From Candidatus Brocadia pituitae (GTDB lineage Bacteria; Planctomycetota; Brocadiia; Brocadiales; Brocadiaceae): DNA of 64,000 nt. The DNA lies in the NCBI GenBank assembly GCA_017347445.1, contig AP021856.1, forward strand, positions 3,108,613-3,172,612, read 5' to 3'. The notes below the pieces were generated by a model. That model worked only from the letters and a program-made list of their open reading frames with translations, made no database searches and was not told where the DNA came from. Every line of letters begins with the position of its first letter. The stretch's first letter is position 1. This document shows positions 18,259-26,796 of this stretch, piece after piece. A program made the translations under genes and the position numbers.

Positions 18259-18665
18259 TCATTTGCTATCCAAATAAAACTGAAGAATATCTTTCCATGT
18301 CACAATTCCTACAATATTACCCTGGGAAAAAATGACAGGGAGGCATGATATATTTTTTTCCAGAAGAAGGTCTGCGGCAGTTTCTATGCCCGTCCTGGAT
18401 ATACGGCAACAGGATTTCTGGTCATAATCTGATGCGCTCTCTTCTTCAGGATATCCAAGTCACGGGTCGTCTCAATCCTTTTTCCGATAAAAGAACTTAC
18501 CTCTCTGAGAACGGCGCGGTCAGATATTATCCCAACGAGTTTTCGGTTTTTCACAACCACCAGATGATGAAATTTAACATGCTGAAAAATCATGCGGATT
18601 GTCAAGAGGGTATCATCCATTTCCACCGTGACTACTTTACGGGTCATAATCGTCGCCACCGACAA
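18259..18665 (-). pseudogene. Two-CBS-domain protein split by a one-base frameshift
   Basis: The first frame (18384-18665) encodes 93 residues with a complete CBS motif (MSVATIMTRKVVTVEMDD, LVGIISDRAVLREV). It then stops after VAVYPGRA. Shifting frame at about 18392 restores GIETAADLLLEKN, then SCLPVIFSQGNIVGIVTW and KDILQFYLDSK to a stop at 18259-18261, which is the second CBS domain. Adding one A (GGAACGGGC in place of GGACGGGC on the coding strand) would repair it to PGTGIET. CBS pairs sense adenosine nucleotides. The break is either a recent mutation or an assembly error in a short A run. Confidence 0.8.
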
Positions 18666-18721
18666 TCTGATTCTCCCTATTTTTCAGAGAATTCCATCGA
18701 AATATTTTTATTTACCGGTCA

Positions 18722-19507
18722 TTATGGCAAATAATTCCCGGGATTTACCGGCTTATCTTTGACGTAAATCTTAAAAGTAATCTCTTGTGCTTTACCGCCA
18801 TTCGTTGAATTAATATCTGCAATCGGATGCCCCCTCTCTACGTAACTGCCCTCTCCCACCACCGGACTACCACAAGATTCGTAGATGGTGCGTATTCCCT
18901 GCTCATGTTTAATCACAACAACTGACATGCCATCTCCTGCGTCAGAAACTGCCTCAATGGTGCCCTTCTTAGCGGCAACAACTTTTTGTCCTGCATGAGG
19001 CAGGATATGAATACCAGAGTTTTTCGTCCCATTTCTCACTTCGCCAAATTGCGATACGATTTGCCCTTTTACTGGCCAGATAAAACCCCGGGATGACACA
19101 TCGCTCGCAGTGTCCCTTGCTGGCTCATAACTTGAACGGGATACAAAAGAAGACGATGTCTGCGATCTTCCAGAAACTGGGATAAAGAGCTTCTGTCCTA
19201 CTTTCAGGTCTTTTGTATTCGTGATATGATTGGCCCCGAGAATTGCATTTACGGATACTCCGTAATTTTTTGATATACGCCAGAGGGTATCACCTTTTTT
19301 TACAACATAATACGTTGCCTTCTGGCTTTGAATTTGCGTCCGATACGTTGCGCCGGATTTTTGATCTTCAAGGGATTTTATTTCACTTTTCAGAGGCACC
19401 GGCATCTCTGTCTTCTTAGGTTGTACAGCACAACCATTTGCAAGTATCAAGAGAAAAATAATAGAACCGGCTTTAACCGTAAAATTTATTGAACAATACT
19501 TCTTCAT
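18722..19507 (-). CDS. LysM lipoprotein with degenerate M23 domain (NlpD/EnvC-like amidase activator)
   Basis: The product is 261 residues. The signal peptide ends in ILANGC, with Cys26 the probable lipidation site. A LysM domain follows at about 65-110 (YYVVKKGDTLWRISKNYGVS). The C-terminal M23-type domain covers about 140-258. Its zinc ligands are missing: where active enzymes have HxGiDi, this has NSGIHI, and the later HxH is replaced by EITFKI. By analogy with NlpD and EnvC, it probably binds peptidoglycan and activates a cell-wall amidase rather than cutting itself. That is inference from family knowledge. It is the first gene of the minus-strand run down to ispD. Confidence 0.85.
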   Translation of the reverse strand: MKKYCSINFTVKAGSIIFLLILANGCAVQPKKTEMPVPLKSEIKSLEDQKSGATYRTQIQSQKATYYVVKKGDTLWRISKNYGVSVNAILGANHITNTKDLKVGQKLFIPVSGRSQTSSSFVSRSSYEPARDTASDVSSRGFIWPVKGQIVSQFGEVRNGTKNSGIHILPHAGQKVVAAKKGTIEAVSDAGDGMSVVVIKHEQGIRTIYESCGSPVVGEGSYVERGHPIADINSTNGGKAQEITFKIYVKDKPVNPGNYLP

Positions 19508-19612
19508 ACTGCTTTGGAAGGATGCTTTTCTGATAAATTTGATCGGCCTTTTACATTATTGATTGCAATTTTATCAGCGCCGGTAAGCAAATTCAAGTCA
19601 ATCTTCATAAAA

Positions 19613-19646
19613 CGAAAAAGGCAACTCATTTGAGTTGCCTTTTTCG
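19613..19646. terminator. Perfect palindromic terminator
   Basis: Two 16-base arms (CGAAAAAGGCAACTCA and its exact complement) flank a 2-base loop, giving a GC stem with a T run in each direction. It lies just after the small secreted-protein gene (minus strand, ending 19693) and upstream of the LysM lipoprotein gene. It therefore terminates the small gene, and would work for plus-strand transcripts too. Confidence 0.85.
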
Positions 19647-19692
19647 CATATTCTTTTACACCTTGCCAAATATTTACATCTGGCTTACTACA

Positions 19693-19869
19693 TTAGTGTT
19701 TGTGATGGCATTCACACTTGCAATCTTTACCCTCTTTTGCCGTGTGTCCGCATTTGTCGCACTTTGCCTCATTGGCAACAACCGTACCAACCAATGCCGC
19801 ATTTACTGCACCAACACCAACTACCAATGCACCAACCACCAACAGACTATAACCAAACTTCTTCAACAT
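19693..19869 (-). CDS. Small secreted Cys/His-rich protein, 58 residues
   Basis: The frame starts with ATG at 19867-19869, preceded by a strong TAGGAGGAGAAGGAA ribosome site, and ends at TAA 19693-19695. The N-terminus MLKKFGYSLLVVGALVVGVG is a signal or membrane-anchor segment, with likely cleavage after VNA or VVA. The mature part is EAKCDKCGHTAKEGKDC followed by KCECHHKH: five Cys and four His in about 25 residues, suggesting metal binding. A perfect terminator follows 47 bases downstream, so it is a single-gene transcript, probably well expressed. I cannot name a family; metal carriage or a periplasmic scavenging role is inference. Confidence 0.78.
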   Translation of the reverse strand: MLKKFGYSLLVVGALVVGVGAVNAALVGTVVANEAKCDKCGHTAKEGKDCKCECHHKH

Positions 19870-20056
19870 TTCCTTCTCCTCCTACGGATACAGAAACCTG
19901 AAACAAGCCGCTGAGAACGCTCTCAGAATATCCGGTTTGTTTCTTCGTAATATAATATGTTACATACCCGACACAATTGCAACAAAATTATTACTCTCCT
20001 ATTCAAAATGATGTATGTTTTTGCATACACTCAGAATCCGTACGGCAACGAACCAT

Positions 20057-21121
20057 TCATACATTAAGTTCAATAAAATCAATATGTTGCCTGTCATAAA
20101 CACCCAATCCTTTATTCCCGGCAGTGGCAATATGTTTGGCCTTTTGAAATACCGATGGACGATTATTTTCTTTGCGTTTTCTCTCAATGATTTCGAGTCC
20201 TATCCTGTCAACGGCTACGGGGTCTGTCCCCAAAAAAAGGCGTTCCTCATTCCATATTGTCCATGCTTTCATGCTGGCAGGGCCACCATCGAAACAGGCC
20301 TGCAATGCATCAACAATATGTAAACGCACCTTTTTTCTGAGCGCTGGATGTGCACAGACTTCTGCTGAGGCCGGGTCACAGAAGTAGGGTGACGGATGGA
20401 ATCTGGGGGTATTATTTACGGCGCCGAATGCCAGATTTTTAAGGCATAACGTTACCCCTGCAATTCCATGATCCTTCATAACCGGCACATTAATAATGGC
20501 GGTAACGTGTTGCGTAACGATCGTACTGAAGAGTGACCGCGCCCCGTCGTCCTGACGTAAAGAGAAGTCGTCATCAAGTGATTCATAATATATCTTTTTG
20601 TCATATCCGGCAGTTGGTTCCGTGCCATAACAGCGAACACCACTGTTGCCCTGATTCAAAGGGAAGCCCGCAGTAATCAGATGATAGCTGAAACGGTCCC
20701 ATATAATGATGTTGTTTTCCTTAACCCCGGCAGCTATGAGACCTCGGATGATTGCATGAACAACCTCTGGCCGTGTTGAAAGTTTTATCCCGCCAATCGG
20801 ATTTATCTTTATCCCTACAATATCTTCCGGAGTGAAAAACGTTCGCCATGCATCCGCAACCGTCTTTTTCCCGGTAAGAGAGAACATCCCATCCTCCATC
20901 ATCCGCTGGACAATTTCTGTTCCAGGTTTTCCACTGCCCATAACCCCACTGTTTTTCACCGCAACTACCTTACTTTTTTCAGCCGGGGCAGACCGTATAT
21001 CTGACCCAATTGCCCATTGCACGGCTTCTAAGCCTCCCATGCCCACCCCACATCCAGCAATGCCAAGTGCCGTATGTTTCAGAAAATTTCTGCGTGAAAG
21101 ATTGTTGTTTTTTGTATCCAT
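20057..21121 (-). CDS. DUF362 domain protein with Tat signal
   Basis: The product is 354 residues. The start at 21121 has AGGAGGAAAGG directly upstream. The N-terminus NLSRRNFLKHTALGIAG is a twin-arginine signal, so it is exported folded, usually with a bound cofactor. The rest matches DUF362: DIVGIKINPIGG, NIIIWDRFSYHL, INVPVMKDHGIAGVTLCLKNL and GTDPVAVDRIGLEII. Some DUF362 proteins carry ferredoxin domains; none is visible here. Function is unknown. Confidence 0.87.
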   Translation of the reverse strand: MDTKNNNLSRRNFLKHTALGIAGCGVGMGGLEAVQWAIGSDIRSAPAEKSKVVAVKNSGVMGSGKPGTEIVQRMMEDGMFSLTGKKTVADAWRTFFTPEDIVGIKINPIGGIKLSTRPEVVHAIIRGLIAAGVKENNIIIWDRFSYHLITAGFPLNQGNSGVRCYGTEPTAGYDKKIYYESLDDDFSLRQDDGARSLFSTIVTQHVTAIINVPVMKDHGIAGVTLCLKNLAFGAVNNTPRFHPSPYFCDPASAEVCAHPALRKKVRLHIVDALQACFDGGPASMKAWTIWNEERLFLGTDPVAVDRIGLEIIERKRKENNRPSVFQKAKHIATAGNKGLGVYDRQHIDFIELNV

Positions 21122-21347
21122 GACCTTTCCTCCTAAAAAATTAATCTTTCAGGATAATAAATTGATTGTAGCCTAAAAAAATTTCCTGTCAAAATATTAT
21201 TTTGACCTTCAATACGGTTTTGAATTCCTGGACAGCCGGATGCATAGAGAGTCAGTTTTTATAATTGACAAATAATTTTTCTCTGATAATGTTTTTCGTA
21301 GTATGTTGTTATATTCTAACCATCGTTTTTAAAAAGGAGAAAGGACT

Positions 21348-22898
21348 TTGTATACAATTTATAGAGCTTTTATGGTAGTACAAGTTATTTTCATCCTTAT
21401 CGTATTGAACCATAGGACACATGAGGCATACGCTGAGAGACTGATTCAGGAACATACTATCAAATTCAGACGTCCTCATGTCAGAACATCCGAAGATATG
21501 GAGGCAGCTGAGAACTCTTTGCGGGAAGCCGGAAAGACACCCGCCGCACCGAAGATACCTTTTCGGCCGACGATGAACAAGGCAGCTTATAAGGCAACTA
21601 AACGAGCCGCAGAAACCGATACTGGTATGAGTCATCCCATTAAAGAATTTTCCCACGCATTGCTTAAACCGCCCGTTTTAAAGGGGATAAACGTGGATGG
21701 TGTTAACCAAACAGAGGCCGGCGGTAGCCGTCCACCAGATACCCATGGTGCGGTGGGACCCGATCACTTTGTTGAGATTACAAATTCGAACATCGACGTC
21801 TATAAAAAGAGTGATGGCTCCCGTGTCAAGAGTATTTCACTGGCAAGCTTCTTCGGATATACCAAACAGCCTCTATTTGACCCGCGGTGTGTATATGATA
21901 TAGCCGGTGGCCGCTGGATCATATCTGCCGAGGCTTTCCAGGAGTCTTTAACAATACAACGGCAATTTGTTGCCGTTTCGAAAACCTCAGATCCTTTAGG
22001 CCCATACTATGTCTATAATGGGGATGTTAACTTCAAAAATAATGACGATTTCTGGGACTTTCCACAGCTTGGTGTTGACCGTAAAGCGATTATCATTACC
22101 GCAAATATCTTTGGACCACAATTCTATAGAGAGACTCGGATGGTTGTGGTGGACAAGACAAGGCTTTACAATGGGCTGAGCGCCAAAATTAAACTTTTTA
22201 TCGGTCTTGATGGTACCCTTACTCCGCCTGTTGTACTTGATGATAATGACAAGACGTTTTTGGTCGCAGCCGTCTCAAGTGGTATTATAAGAAAGTATAC
22301 GCTGACATATCCCGGAGGTATTCCTGTCCTGAGTTCGTCTACGATAACCGTACCCGCTTACAGTGTGCCTCCGAATGCAAAGCAACCGGGTACCGCGGAG
22401 ACCCTTGATACAAGCGATCTCCGTTTTGTTAATGCAAGCACACAGGTTGGCAATTCACTCTGGCAGGTGCATACCATAAACGTTAATAGTTTACCAAAGC
22501 CAAGATTCTATGAGTTCAACACAGTTACGAATACGATTATCCAGAGCGGAATAATCTCCGCATCTGCGACATCAAACGACTGGAATGCATCGATTGCAGC
22601 AAATGCAGATAACGATGTATTTGTGACATGGTCATCAACTGATCCAAATGCCGGTACTCAAGCACAAGTGAGATTTTCCGGCAGGTTGCATACCGACCCG
22701 ATAAATACCATTTCCGGCGGCAGCGCACTCTTTACCAGTTCAACGTTCTACAATCCTTCCACTGATAATCCTGAACGGTGGGGAGATTATTCGTCGGTGA
22801 CCGTGGATCCAAAAGATCCGTCAAGGGCGTGGATCGTTAACGAAAAGATCAATAAGTCCAATATTTGGGGCAGTCGCATTGGTGAAATTGGGTTCTAA
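21348..22898 (+). CDS. Secreted protein of unknown function, PDTHGAVGP family
   Basis: The product is 516 residues. Start TTG at 21348 lies 8 bases after AAGGAG; the ATG at 21372 is less well placed. An N-terminal hydrophobic segment (FMVVQVIFILIVL) is a signal peptide. The conserved centre reads SRPPDTHGAVGPDHFVEITN, then SNIDVYKKSDGS and FDPRCVYDIAGGRWII. This is a repeated-strand pattern seen in secreted proteins of many environmental bacteria and probably forms a beta-propeller-like fold. Repeated VAVSKTSDPLGPYY and VTWSSTDPNAGT blocks resemble those in sialidase-like propellers, but no catalytic motif is evident. Role unknown; location outside the cytoplasm is well supported. Confidence 0.75.
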   Translation: MYTIYRAFMVVQVIFILIVLNHRTHEAYAERLIQEHTIKFRRPHVRTSEDMEAAENSLREAGKTPAAPKIPFRPTMNKAAYKATKRAAETDTGMSHPIKEFSHALLKPPVLKGINVDGVNQTEAGGSRPPDTHGAVGPDHFVEITNSNIDVYKKSDGSRVKSISLASFFGYTKQPLFDPRCVYDIAGGRWIISAEAFQESLTIQRQFVAVSKTSDPLGPYYVYNGDVNFKNNDDFWDFPQLGVDRKAIIITANIFGPQFYRETRMVVVDKTRLYNGLSAKIKLFIGLDGTLTPPVVLDDNDKTFLVAAVSSGIIRKYTLTYPGGIPVLSSSTITVPAYSVPPNAKQPGTAETLDTSDLRFVNASTQVGNSLWQVHTINVNSLPKPRFYEFNTVTNTIIQSGIISASATSNDWNASIAANADNDVFVTWSSTDPNAGTQAQVRFSGRLHTDPINTISGGSALFTSSTFYNPSTDNPERWGDYSSVTVDPKDPSRAWIVNEKINKSNIWGSRIGEIGF

Positions 22899-22916
22899 AG
22901 AGCATGGAGGATCAAT

Positions 22917-22948
22917 AACAAAGGGGCAGTCGATAATACCCCTTTGTT
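22917..22948. terminator. Hairpin between secreted-protein and HAD genes
   Basis: A perfect 10-bp stem (AACAAAGGGG and CCCCTTTGTT) with a 12-base loop starts 18 bases after the stop of the secreted-protein gene. The T run on the plus strand is short (TTTGTT), so it is a moderate terminator. The next gene starts 14 bases later. Confidence 0.55.
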
Positions 22949-22962
22949 AAGGATGTGCCTGT

Positions 22963-23643
22963 ATGAAGGCGATAATATTTGATATGGACGGCGTACTTGT
23001 CGATTCCATGTCCTATCATGCTGAGGCATGGGATGTTGTGCTGAAAACGGTGGGAATCAGTATCGACCGGAACATTATCTATGAGCTCGAAGGCGCAAAT
23101 TACCGGCAGGTGATTGATATCATCCTGCGGCAACATGGCCGAGTACCAACGGAAGCAGAAATACAAGAGCTTGGTCACAGGAAATTAATGGTGTTCGAGC
23201 AGATAGAGCAAGTAAGACCCTTTGACGGCATACCAGAACTTCTTGAAACACTGAAGCCAAAATATAAACTTGCCGTTGTCTCCGGCTCTAACAGAAAGAC
23301 CGTACAGACAACCCTGAATACCTTTTTTCCTGATACGTTTAAGGTTGTCATCGATGGAGAAGAAACCAGGATAGGGAAACCGTCTCCTGAGCCCTATTTG
23401 CGGGCTATAGAAAAACTTGATATTCCAAAGAGCCACTGTCTCGTCATTGAAAACGCCCCCCTTGGTATCCGTTCAGCAAAAAGCGCCGGCTTATGCTGCA
23501 TAGCCATTGCCACCTATCTCACCAGGGACTCCTTGAAAGAAGCAGACTTCATTGTTGATAATCACGGGGAGTTAGAAAGATACCTTCAAACAGAAGCAGA
23601 ACGAGAGAATAACAAAGAGCATACCCAGGCAGACACACCATAG
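22963..23643 (+). CDS. HAD-superfamily hydrolase, beta-phosphoglucomutase/phosphatase-like
   Basis: The product is 226 residues. Motif I is FDMDGVLVDSM (nucleophile Asp8). Motif II is VVSGSNRKT, and the Lys and acid motifs are GKPSPEPYL and VIENAPLGIRSAKSAG. A helical cap domain sits between motifs I and II. It hydrolyses or transfers phosphate on small sugar phosphates; the exact substrate is not predictable. The C-terminal ~20 residues are polar and probably disordered. Confidence 0.88.
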   Translation: MKAIIFDMDGVLVDSMSYHAEAWDVVLKTVGISIDRNIIYELEGANYRQVIDIILRQHGRVPTEAEIQELGHRKLMVFEQIEQVRPFDGIPELLETLKPKYKLAVVSGSNRKTVQTTLNTFFPDTFKVVIDGEETRIGKPSPEPYLRAIEKLDIPKSHCLVIENAPLGIRSAKSAGLCCIAIATYLTRDSLKEADFIVDNHGELERYLQTEAERENNKEHTQADTP

Positions 23644-24104
23644 AAGATCGTTATCAGATCAAGAGATTTTGCAACAATTTAGTTGTTCGAAAGAGTAGGG
23701 GCAAATCATTTGCTATCTTGTGTATAAACACCTGTAAGCTAATGATGTCAAATGCTTTGCACTTACACTGCGTGGTAAACACCGCCATTATTCAAATTTT
23801 TCAAAAGGCTAAATTGTTACAAGATTTCTTTTCGGCCGCCAGGTGTACTGTTACTGTACTTTTCCGTCTTTTCTTCGGCACCGTCCCTTCTCATATGATA
23901 CTTGCATTCACCTACCGTATGTGCTAAACTCTTTTTACATGCGCTTCTTTCTTGCGGTTATTCTACGGAAACAATCATCCTTTCCATTTATTGACGATGA
24001 AATGATTTCTCTTGAGATCCTTGTGACAGAATCGGTATGGGCTGGCTTTGCGATGCAAAGCGCCTGTATCTCCCCCGCGTCTGTTACCTGAATAGAGGAA
24101 AAAG
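23644..24104. other. Intergenic region upstream of the FBPase-like/TPR gene
   Basis: About 460 bases with no convincing gene; the plus-strand frames here read as low-complexity Cys/Phe-rich translation. A short motif at 23797-23825 (TTTTTCAAAAGGCTAAATTG...) recurs almost identically at 61898-61924, suggesting a dispersed repeat. Confidence 0.35.
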
Positions 24105-26726
24105 ATGTTCATAAAAGATACGAGTTTTGATTCCAAAAGGATAGACGATCATTATATCATCGAGGCACATATCCCCGAAGAACATAATTTGAAAATTTCT
24201 GGCGAAGGCCTTCAATTGGCAAACCGAAATGAGTTGAGACATCCTGTTGGTGTGGTTGCAGCAAGGTCATTGCGGTACTTCAGTACAAATGGCCAAGATT
24301 TTAATATCTTCCGCATACGAGATATGGTTGTCTGGCGGCTAAGGCATATCTATAACAGTTTCAACTGGTGGAACGCCTACGTGGTAAATGCAGAGGGGGA
24401 ACGGAAATATATGCCTATGTTATATATTGGGGAAAAATTCGGCATCGTATCAGGGAATGCAGAGGTAGCAGACATTGTGCCAAGCGCATTTGAAAATGAC
24501 CGGTGTATCGTCAATGAGGGATGTGTGGGAGGGGCAATTTTTGCAGTTGGTTACAGTGAAAGAGGAGGCTTGTTTAACGCTCCTGATATGTATGGAGCCA
24601 AGACGATTGTTGGAAATAAGCATAAAGGTGCTGGTGTCAGCGTAATCCATGGCATTACAAAAAATCTAAGACTTATGGCAGAGCACACCTTAAAAGCCAA
24701 AGGCAATGAGGTTTCTCCTCAAAATATTCAAAATGAAATCAAGGAAATGAAAATTGTTATTCTGGACAGACCAAGGCATGAGAAACTCATTAAAACGGTC
24801 AAAGAGCTTGGTGCTCAATTAATTCTTGTTAAGGATGACGATCTAACGCCTACCCTTGCAACGGCGAGAGGGGAAGTTGACCTGATTACCGGTGTAGGTG
24901 GAATCCCCGAGGCGATTTTAAGCGCAATTATTATCGAAAAATTGGGCGGAGAAATGAGTTTAAGAATATTACCCGCTGATGTAACACAGGATGAAAAATT
25001 ATTGGGAAAACAGAATAACTGGAATCTCTTTAAGAAGAACGAAAGAGATATCTTAAAGAATTTTAAAATTGTAAAACCTGGCACCGAAAAATCAGGGGAG
25101 AAATCCTGGGACACCGTATGGACTTCAGAGGCTTTGGCCAGTGGTAAGGATATGGTGTTTACGGCCTGTGTCATCAAAAAGACACCGTGGATAAAATTTC
25201 CTGATGGAAAAGATGTCCCGGGGGTAAAACTGGATCCCGAAACAGGAAAAGTAACCGTATATGTAGTTCGTATTACCCATCATAACCTTGAAATTATTCC
25301 TATCATCTATACAACAGCGATTAGTGAATGTATTAATCGCTGTAATACAATGAAAAAAGATCATGGAAGGGTTGATGGCGATTTGCTCGTTCAACTGGGA
25401 GAGTCGTATGCAGAGTTTGGCATGTTTCAAAAGGCACAGGAATGCATACAAAATGCAAGGATGGGTAAGAACCTCCATGAGGATTTCATTCAGAAATGTG
25501 ATTCTCTGTACGAATATATTGAAGGATTGGATGACCTTACAAATAAGCCAATTCAGACGCCAGAAGCTTTGATAGGACGCTTTAAAAAGATATGTCATTC
25601 AGGCAGGAGAGATGAAATATGGCTGAAATCAAAGATAATGATCAAAAGGTTTTTTGAGTACCTCGGCGATAAAAACTATTATAACCATCACTATGAGGCA
25701 GCACTTGCCTGTTACCGGGAGTCGTTACAATACAGCCCCCAATTGAATCTCTACCGTAAAGTAAATTCCATTCAAATGAAAGATGTTCTGGAAGAATATT
25801 TTCATCTGACTGATAAAATATACAAAGAAAACCATTACAAGGAATCAGGGGATCTGGAAAAATACAAACTCGAAATTGCGCTGCGGGTCTTTTATCAGAA
25901 TAAAGGGCAGGCAAAATCATCGTGCAGGGAACCATGGCTTATCTTCTTCAGACGGTCAGTATTACATGGGAAAAGACCTTCTTACAAATTAGTCATTCTC
26001 AACAAATTGTTGATATTGTACAAAAAGCTGAATACTGCAAGCGATGACGAACTTTCTCTCTTCCTGAAAAGAGAATTTAAAATGACAGAGGATGAAATAG
26101 CTTATATCCTTCACTATAAGAGTGAACATAAGCGCTTTCATTCTGTGGGCGAACTTTACCGAGTGAATGGGCTGAGTTTGGAAGGCTTGTCGAAATTACT
26201 TCTTCCCCAGGTAACCGTCGAGAGCCAAAATCAGCTGGAAGATACCGATATTCCACTAAGTATCAGCCTTGTTGAGGTCATGGAAAAACGATATAAAAAT
26301 ATGCTTGATGAACTGAAAGAAGGGCACCTGAAAGATGCGCAAGAACATTCATATGCCTTGGCAGAGGCATATCATTATGTGGGTCTGGCGCTGTACGACG
26401 TTGGTGATGACGAGGGGGTAAAAATATATTATGAAAAAGCGCTCGTAAAATTTCAAGAGATCATAGAGAAATTTGAGGGAATAACACCGGTTCATGCCCA
26501 GTATCGTATTGGCAATCTTTACGAAGAATTAGCCTTGCTCTATGGGAAAGAGCAGGAAGAATATTACAAAAAGGCGATAGATGCCTATATCTGCATTATC
26601 GATGAGCAGCAATCGGCAATGTTATTCGGTGCTATACGCGAGTTGGTTCCGACCAAAATAAAACAGGCTAAGGAAAGAGTGGAATGCTTGAAAAGAGAGT
26701 TATTACAGGTAACGGCCGGTGTTTGA
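24105..26726 (+). CDS. Class II fructose-bisphosphatase-like (GlpX) domain fused to TPR region
   Basis: The product is 873 residues. Residues ~100-385 align clearly with GlpX: MLYIGEKFG (105-113), GGLFNAPDMYGAKTIVG (154-170), ILDRPRHEKLI (about 220-230), VDLITGVGGIPEAILSA (about 257-273) and the GGEM block. However, the metal-binding segments are changed. GEGEIDEAP is replaced by NAEGERKYMP, and DPxEGT by PSAFEND, so hydrolysis of fructose or sedoheptulose bisphosphate is doubtful. Residues ~420-870 are helical repeats of TPR type (ALACYRESLQYSP, GLALYDVGDDEGVKIYYEKAL). GAGG precedes the ATG. I infer a sugar-phosphate-binding or scaffold role; an unusual fusion. Confidence 0.75.
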   Translation: MFIKDTSFDSKRIDDHYIIEAHIPEEHNLKISGEGLQLANRNELRHPVGVVAARSLRYFSTNGQDFNIFRIRDMVVWRLRHIYNSFNWWNAYVVNAEGERKYMPMLYIGEKFGIVSGNAEVADIVPSAFENDRCIVNEGCVGGAIFAVGYSERGGLFNAPDMYGAKTIVGNKHKGAGVSVIHGITKNLRLMAEHTLKAKGNEVSPQNIQNEIKEMKIVILDRPRHEKLIKTVKELGAQLILVKDDDLTPTLATARGEVDLITGVGGIPEAILSAIIIEKLGGEMSLRILPADVTQDEKLLGKQNNWNLFKKNERDILKNFKIVKPGTEKSGEKSWDTVWTSEALASGKDMVFTACVIKKTPWIKFPDGKDVPGVKLDPETGKVTVYVVRITHHNLEIIPIIYTTAISECINRCNTMKKDHGRVDGDLLVQLGESYAEFGMFQKAQECIQNARMGKNLHEDFIQKCDSLYEYIEGLDDLTNKPIQTPEALIGRFKKICHSGRRDEIWLKSKIMIKRFFEYLGDKNYYNHHYEAALACYRESLQYSPQLNLYRKVNSIQMKDVLEEYFHLTDKIYKENHYKESGDLEKYKLEIALRVFYQNKGQAKSSCREPWLIFFRRSVLHGKRPSYKLVILNKLLILYKKLNTASDDELSLFLKREFKMTEDEIAYILHYKSEHKRFHSVGELYRVNGLSLEGLSKLLLPQVTVESQNQLEDTDIPLSISLVEVMEKRYKNMLDELKEGHLKDAQEHSYALAEAYHYVGLALYDVGDDEGVKIYYEKALVKFQEIIEKFEGITPVHAQYRIGNLYEELALLYGKEQEEYYKKAIDAYICIIDEQQSAMLFGAIRELVPTKIKQAKERVECLKRELLQVTAGV

Positions 26727-26796
26727 CCTTCCGTTATTATATTTATCAATAGGTTTACTCAGATTGCGGATAAAGCACGGAAAGAAAGAATGAATT

